NCBI GenBank assembly: GCA_007922195.1 | Contig: ML682116.1 | Coordinates: 1,074,433 to 1,138,432, forward strand | From: Podocnemis expansa | Lineage: Eukaryota; Chordata; Testudines; Podocnemididae | DNA length: 64,000 bases | Direction: 5' to 3' | Shown: positions 58,954 to 64,000 of the stretch, piece after piece | How positions within the stretch are numbered: position 1 is the first letter of the stretch | How the letters are laid out: each line of letters begins with the position of its first letter | Notes under the pieces: model-generated | What the model was told of the DNA's origin: nothing | The model's database searches: none | The model's input: the letters and a program-made list of their open reading frames with translations, nothing else | Translations under genes and position numbers: made by a program

Positions 58954-59290
58954 TATGCCCAGTTTGGGGCACTACATTTTAAGGAATATATGAACAAAAT
59001 GGAGAAAGTCTAGAAGAGAATAACAAAAGCAAAAGATTTAGAAACTCACACCTATGAGGAAAGGTTAAAACAATGGCCCTATTTAATCTTCAAAAAGAGA
59101 TTGAGAGGGCACCTGAAATCAGTCTTCAAATATACTAAGGACTATTATAAAGAGGACAGTGATTAATTGTTCTCCAGAGCCACTTAAACATTTTTTGGAC
59201 AAAAGACATACAACAGAGGGTTACCTACATGTCATTGTCTCCCAAACAAACTTACTACAGGATAGTACATGTTGGTAACTCCTCACTGTA

Positions 59291-60534
59291 TATATAGCAA
59301 TGTGGAAGAAGCAAAACCTGTATATCTTTGACAATACAAGGCTTCCAAAAGTGAATATTTTGCTTGTCAGTAAGTTAACACAAGACAAATGAATAGCTTT
59401 TTCCTCCCTTTTTTATTTAGGGAAAAATGAACTTTCTGGACATCAGTATTTCCACATTACAATAGCCAGTTTGAGAGCCTGTATAAGTGTTATGTCTAGC
59501 AAGTCTTTTGGATGGTTTTTCTGGGTCTCATTTATTTTTCTATCTGGCAAAATCATACATGAAATTTTGGATGAGACAGGAACCCAGAAAGTCATTACGT
59601 TTATAAAGCAAAGTAAATATCTTTATGGTCAGCCAGTGGTGTTAGCCCACCCTGAAACTGGCGCTAAATTAAGGTCATTGGTGGGGCACTGTGTGAGGTT
59701 TCTTGACCAAGGCTGAGAATGAGACAGGGATGGAACAGACAGAGTGAAGACATAACCACAGTGAATACAGGATGCAGCTTGCCAACTTCATCAATTTTAT
59801 TACACAATGATGAACTAAGTAATAAACACTTACTGCAAGAAAGCACACAGATTAGGAACAAGAGCATAATATCAAAGAAACCTCACAAGAGTGATCTTGT
59901 ATGCAGGATATAACCATTAGCAATATACAGCCTTTTTCTCTCTCCCTTCCTCTGATCCACTCTGGTCTCATAATGACCACATTTTATCATGTTGGTGCGA
60001 GGGAAGGCGGGACCGGAGAATTCTTATCCTTCAGGTACATTGTGTTCATGCTTAGGCATAAACCAATAAAAAAAATCCTGCATTTATGCCTCCTCAAATT
60101 TTGCTGATTTCCATAGGTTGGCTCACACTTTCTGAATGTCCCATCCAGTCTCTAATTCTACAGTGGGCCAAACCAAAATCCTAAACCTTGGTCCAAGTTC
60201 AGAACTGGATCCAAATCGTTACTATAGAAAACATGTCTTGTCCCTGAACGGGTGAGGAAAAAAAACCACTATGTCATAAGTCCCAAAACAGGGTATGTGA
60301 CATCAAATACTTCTGTAGAACACAGCAAGCTTGAACAGCACAGAAATGGACTGGCTCAAAATGGGAGATTGATAATAACCAGACCAATTGACAATAATAT
60401 GTACCTATTTGGGTTTCTGTTTTTCTTCATCCTCCCCATGTAAAGAGCAAATGATCCTGCCTTCTCTGCCCATCCTCAGTAACAATTCTCACCATTTGCT
60501 TTTTCAGCTCACTTTTTTTCCTTTCAAAGATAGT
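59291..60534. other. Unassigned AT-rich DNA
   Basis: No repeat or coding feature recognised. Frames of up to 81 codons without domains. Confidence 0.45.
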
Positions 60535-60539
60535 CATGC

Positions 60540-60710
60540 ATCCAGGAAGCAAATGCCTGGCTGTGAAAATGGTGTTGCCAGGAGTACTTTGGCTTCCTTG
60601 ACCATGGGATGCTGCTCCAGGAAGAACTAGGCAGAGATGGAGTCCATCTATATCAAGGAAGGGCAGAGTATATTTGGGCATGGACTGGTTAACCTGGTGA
60701 GGAAGAGTTA
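60540..60710 (+). pseudogene. CR1 ORF1, esterase-domain C terminus
   Basis: CR1 ORF1 proteins of many vertebrates end in a GDSL/SGNH esterase-like domain. Here, in shifted frames, ANAWL-like sequence, then a segment containing FLDHGMLLQEE, then RDGVHLYQGRAEYIW appear. The DxxH pair of the DGVHL motif holds the Asp and His usually found in the catalytic triad of that fold. Only the C-terminal part is present. Confidence 0.6.
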
Positions 60711-60887
60711 AAACTAGATTTGAAGGGGGCAGGTAACTAAAGCCTACAGATAAGTCTAAACCAGGAAGACCTGAGGGAAGGATCAAAACTTGGGGGGAAC
60801 CTGCTCTGTAATCATAAGTATTGCTGCCATAGGATTGCAGGGCTTGTGCCCTGCATTGCCCTGGGCTGGCCAGCAGTGTCAGGAGAC

Positions 60888-61150
60888 AGGCTGGGGTCAC
60901 CTGCCACTTGCCAGCAGCCGCTGGGACCAGATCAAGCCTGCCCAGGCTGCCTGCCACTTGCTGACAGGGGCAGGAGCCACAGCTGGGCTGGGGCTTCCTG
61001 CTGCTTGCCGGCAGTGGCCAGATATGGCTCTGGACTGCCTGCCACTTGCCAGCATCAGCTGGGGCCAGAGTTGGGCTGGGGCCACTTGCTGGTAGCGACA
61101 GGGGCCAGATCCAGCTCTGGGCTGCCTGCCACTGGCCAGCAACAACAGGA
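60888..61150. repeat. GC-rich minisatellite inside the CR1 copy
   Basis: Six degenerate units contain CTGCCACTTGCCAGCAG, spaced about 40-50 bp (near 60,900; 60,950; 60,999; 61,041; 61,083; 61,126), with intervening GGGGCCAGA(T/G)... and GGGCTGGGG motifs. It lies between ORF1 and ORF2, which normally adjoin in CR1. All long open frames in the region on both strands derive from it. Confidence 0.8.
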
Positions 61151-61319
61151 ACTGGATTGGGCCCAAGGGTGGGGCCCAGAGCCAGGCCTCAACCTTTTCT
61201 TGGGGAAGTAATGCCCCAGAAGGGATAAAAGAGCAATTAGTCAGAACTGGGTGGGGGAAATCAAATCAATATCTTGTTTGTTTTCTAATGCAAGAAGTAG
61301 GGGGAATAAGGAGGAAGAA

Positions 61320-63165
61320 CTCAAAATGTAGTAGCTAAACACAACTATGACATAACTGGCATCATAGAGACTTGAAGGGGTAATACACATTACTGGAATA
61401 TTAATGTAGCAGAGTACAATTTGCTTAGGAAGGACAGGCAGGGAAAAAAAGAGAGGTGATGTTGCCTTGTGTATTAAAATGTATATACTTGGATTGAGGT
61501 GGAGATGGGAATAAGAGATGGACATGTTGAGTCTCTGGCTAAAGATAAAAGGAGTAAAAACCATGGGTGATGGCATGATAAGGGGCTACTACAGCCCACC
61601 TAACCAGGAAGAAAAGATGGATGAGACTTTTTTTCAACAATTAAAAAAGTCATCCAAAGCACAGGACTTCGTGGTGATGGGGGACTTCAGCTGTTGGGAA
61701 AATAACACAGTAAGGCACAGATTATCCAACATTCTTGAATGTATTGGAGACAATTTTTTACTTCAAAAGGTGAAGAAAGCTTCTAGGTTCTTGACTTGAT
61801 TTTGACAAACAAAGAGGAACTGGTTGAGAATTTGAAAGTGGAAGGTAACTTCGGTGAAAGCGATCGTGAAATGGTAGAGTTCATGATTCTAAGGAATGGT
61901 AGGATAGAGAACACTAAAATAAAAGACAATGGATTTCAAGAAGGTAGACTTTAGCAGACTCTGGGGTCAGTAGGTAGGATCCCATGGAAAGCATGACTAA
62001 GAAGAAAAACAACTGAAGACAGTTGGCAGTTTTTCAAAGAGACTTTATTAAGTACACAAGAGCAAACTCTTCCATTGCGCAGGAAGGATAAGAAGTATGG
62101 GAACAGACCACCCTGGCTTAACCAGGAGATATTCAATAATCTAAAAATAAAGGAAGAGTCCTACAGAAAGTGGAAACTAGTCAAATTACAAAGGATAGCT
62201 ATAAACAAATAACATAATTATGCAGGGGGAAAATTAGAAAGGCGAAGCCAGAAACCAAGATCAAACTAGTTGAAGGCATAAAGGGTAAGATGAAAATATT
62301 TTTCAAATACATTAGAAACAAGAGGAAGATCAGGGACTGAACAGGACTGTTACTCAACAAAGAATGAAAAAATAACAGAAAATGCATAAATGGCAGAGGA
62401 ACTAAATGATTTTTTCATTTCAGTCTTCACTGAGAAGGTTGGTGGTGACTAGATGCCTGATGTAGGGGAGGGCAGTAAAAATGGGGCAGGATCAGAAGCT
62501 AAAATAGGGAAAGAACAAGCTAAAAATTACATAGGCAAGTTAGAAGCCTTCAAATCACCAGGACCCTCATGATATGCACCCTAGAATGCTCAAGTTGACT
62601 CAGACGATATCTGAGCCATTGTCCATTATCTTCGAAAAATCATAGAAGATTGGAGAGATCCCAGAGAACTAGAAAAGAGCAAATATAGTACAAATCTATA
62701 AAAAGAGAAATAAGGACAACCCAGGGAACTATAGACAACCTCTGTACCAGGAAAAGTAATGGAGCAAATAATTAAGGAATCAATTAGCAAACATCTAGAA
62801 AAGAATAAGGTGTTAAGTGAAAGTCAGCATGGATTTGTCAAGAACAAGTCATGTCAAACCAGTCTGATAGCTTTCCATGATGGGGTAACAAACCTGGTGG
62901 ATAGATGGGAAGTGGTAGATATAGTAGACTTTAGTAAAGCTTTTGATACAGTCTCATGTCACTTTCTCATTAACAAAGCAGGAAAGAACAAACTATATGG
63001 AGCTACTATAAAATACAGGTGCAAAACTGGTTGGATAACTGCCCCCAGAGAGTAGTTAGCAATGGTTCACAGTCATGCCAGAAGGGCATAATGAGCGGGG
63101 TAGCACAGAGATTGGATCTGGGTCTGGTTCTGTTCAATATTTTCATCAATAATTTAGATGATGGC
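61320..63165 (+). pseudogene. CR1 ORF2, endonuclease and reverse transcriptase remnant
   Basis: The endonuclease part is open at 61,518-61,799: [20 protein letters not shown], then [18 protein letters not shown], where MGDF carries a conserved Asp of APE-type endonucleases, then [13 protein letters not shown]. After several disruptions the reverse transcriptase is open at 62,759-63,055: MEQIIKESISKHLEKNKVLS, ESQHGFVKNKSCQTSLIAF, and DFSKAFDTVS, the palm motif with the first catalytic Asp region. FNIFINNLDDG follows at about 63,128. The FADD box is lost with the 3' part. Least decayed of the three long CR1 copies. Confidence 0.87.
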
Positions 63166-63167
63166 AT

Positions 63168-64000
63168 AGACTGGGGATCTGCAACCCACACCTCCAGTGC
63201 CACATGCAGCTCTTTAACTGCTGCCTGGTGGCTCTGGGCACACCAGGCTGAGGGGATGCCTGGCTGGCCCTGCACCAAGGCCAAATTAGAGGGGTGCTAG
63301 GCCAGCTTAAGCTACTCAGTTTCAGGGTGACAGCAACACCCCGCCCGGTCAGGTGACTGCATAGCCCCCCAGTGCTGGGGGTGGGGGTAGGGGCAGCTGG
63401 GGCCAGAGACTGTGCCATTCTCTGTCTGTGCTCATGCCAATGCCCAGCAGTGTTCTCAGCTGTCCTACCTGCTCACCCCCCATCCGGCCATCCCCTCCTC
63501 CAGGGGCAGAGAGCAGCTGACACAGGGCTGCTGCTTTTGGAGGCAGGGACCTGGAGCAAACCCATTCCGTGGAGTTCGAACTGCTTTGTTCGCAGATCCC
63601 CAGTGTTGAACAGTCCTAATCCAGGCCCTGGGGGCAAGACAGCCTCTGTTCCATGCTGGGGTTGCCAGGGCAAAGTGGCCCAAACTCTGTGGAGTGGGCC
63701 TCTTTCAGGGCCCCACTCCCAAAAGCAGCAGCCCCATGCTGACCATTCTCTGCCCCCTAGGGAGGGACAGCCAGCCGGGGGACAGGTGTGGCAGCCGAGA
63801 ACAGTGCTACATGTTGGCCTGTGTGGTGGGAAGGTGGGGGAAGCACTGGCACCCCAAAACTGAGCAGCCTGGGCCAGGACTCCCCTCAATGCAGCCCTGG
63901 TGCTGGGACCAGCCAGGCACCCCCCTACAGCCTGGCAAAGGCTATTGGCACCCTGGCAGCTGTCACATTTGCCTTCCCCCTTGCCTCATGCCTCCCCTCC
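63168..64000. mobile_element. GC-rich hAT-like repeat, cut by the window end
   Basis: The start CTGGGGATCTGCAACCCACA and GCCACATGCAGCTCTTTAAC are the terminus of a known class of reptile hAT MITE (GGGTCTGCAACC...GCCACATGCGGCTCTTT). What follows is GC-rich with no definable right end. A second repeat may begin within it. Open frames of up to 163 codons on both strands come from base composition. Boundary and identity of the distal part are uncertain. Confidence 0.5.

Larger units (their letters stand above)
56860..59290 (+). mobile_element. CR1 LINE with two younger insertions
   Basis: The copy starts within ORF2 just after the endonuclease (GGTGAAAGTGATCATGAAAT) and continues through the reverse transcriptase into the region around AGTACTATGCCCTG and ACAAAATGGAGAAAGTC, then a decayed 3' part. 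A hAT MITE (57,448-57,652) and a PLE foldback (58,794-58,953) interrupt it. The typical CR1 terminus is not clear, so the right limit is approximate. Confidence 0.82.
60535..63167 (+). mobile_element. CR1 LINE, longest copy in the window
   Basis: This copy retains the end of ORF1 (60,540-60,710), an unusual GC-rich minisatellite (60,888-61,150), and most of ORF2 up to the reverse transcriptase. The 3' part is missing: CR1 similarity stops at about 63,167 in FNIFINNLDDG, where a GC-rich hAT-like repeat begins. Whether the rest of CR1 resumes beyond the window cannot be seen. Confidence 0.85.

Noticed and set aside
60427..61211. 176-codon minus frame and overlapping plus frames
   Set aside because: They span CR1 ORF1 sequence in antisense and the CTGCCACTTGCCAGCAG minisatellite; not plausible as a gene.
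63372..63889. 163-codon + frame and 138-codon - frame near the window end
   Set aside because: Overlapping frames on both strands in GC-rich repeat sequence; stop codons are rare there by composition. No domain recognised.

Overview
This looks like a non-coding stretch of an amniote nuclear genome, most likely a turtle (cryptodiran), crocodilian less likely. I base this on the repeat content: several chicken-repeat-1 (CR1) LINEs whose 3' tails are of the turtle type, a tRNA-derived SINE resembling the turtle Cry family, a Penelope-like element (PLE), Harbinger elements whose inverted ends read GGCTATGTCTACACT or GGGTATGTCTACA, and many short hAT elements with 8-bp target duplications. These assignments come from recognising family motifs, not from a database search. 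I found no convincing host exon, tRNA, rRNA or CRISPR. The window is probably intergenic or intronic, and almost all protein-like coding sequence in it belongs to transposons.

Layout. 1-11.6 kb is mostly unassigned AT-rich DNA with short hAT and Harbinger miniature elements and old SINE remnants. 11,606-15,058 is an almost full-length Harbinger transposon with two convergent genes: a DDE transposase on + and a Myb/SANT-like accessory protein on -, both lightly broken. 15.3-26.3 kb holds a hAT miniature element with a perfect target duplication, CR1 fragments, Harbinger miniature elements and two palindromic PLE-derived foldbacks, one of them 246 bp long. 26.3-29.4 kb is a SINE followed by a CR1 LINE, itself split by a 488-bp insertion. 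29.4-36.8 kb is mostly unassigned, with a PLE 3' end and a CR1 tail. 36,785-41,009 is a degenerate autonomous hAT transposon (ZMYM/TTF zinc-finger type) containing a Harbinger miniature element, which in turn contains a GC-rich hAT-like block.

43.0-45.5 kb is a degenerate PLE with reverse transcriptase and GIY-YIG endonuclease remnants; it contains a 10-N assembly gap flanked by a near-duplicate of about 70 bp. 45.6-54.9 kb carries five more DNA miniature elements, three with clear 8-bp duplications and one apparently derived from the Harbinger family at 11.6 kb. 56.9-59.3 kb and 60.5-63.2 kb are two further CR1 copies, each interrupted by younger insertions. The window ends in a GC-rich hAT-like block.

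The insertions give a relative history: Harbinger and hAT miniature elements and PLE foldbacks sit inside older CR1 and hAT copies. No coding copy appears intact, so any transposition activity would have to come from elsewhere in the genome. The most unusual structures are the PLE-derived palindromes, the in-window pairing of an autonomous Harbinger with a miniature derivative, and the triple nesting at 36.8-41.0 kb.
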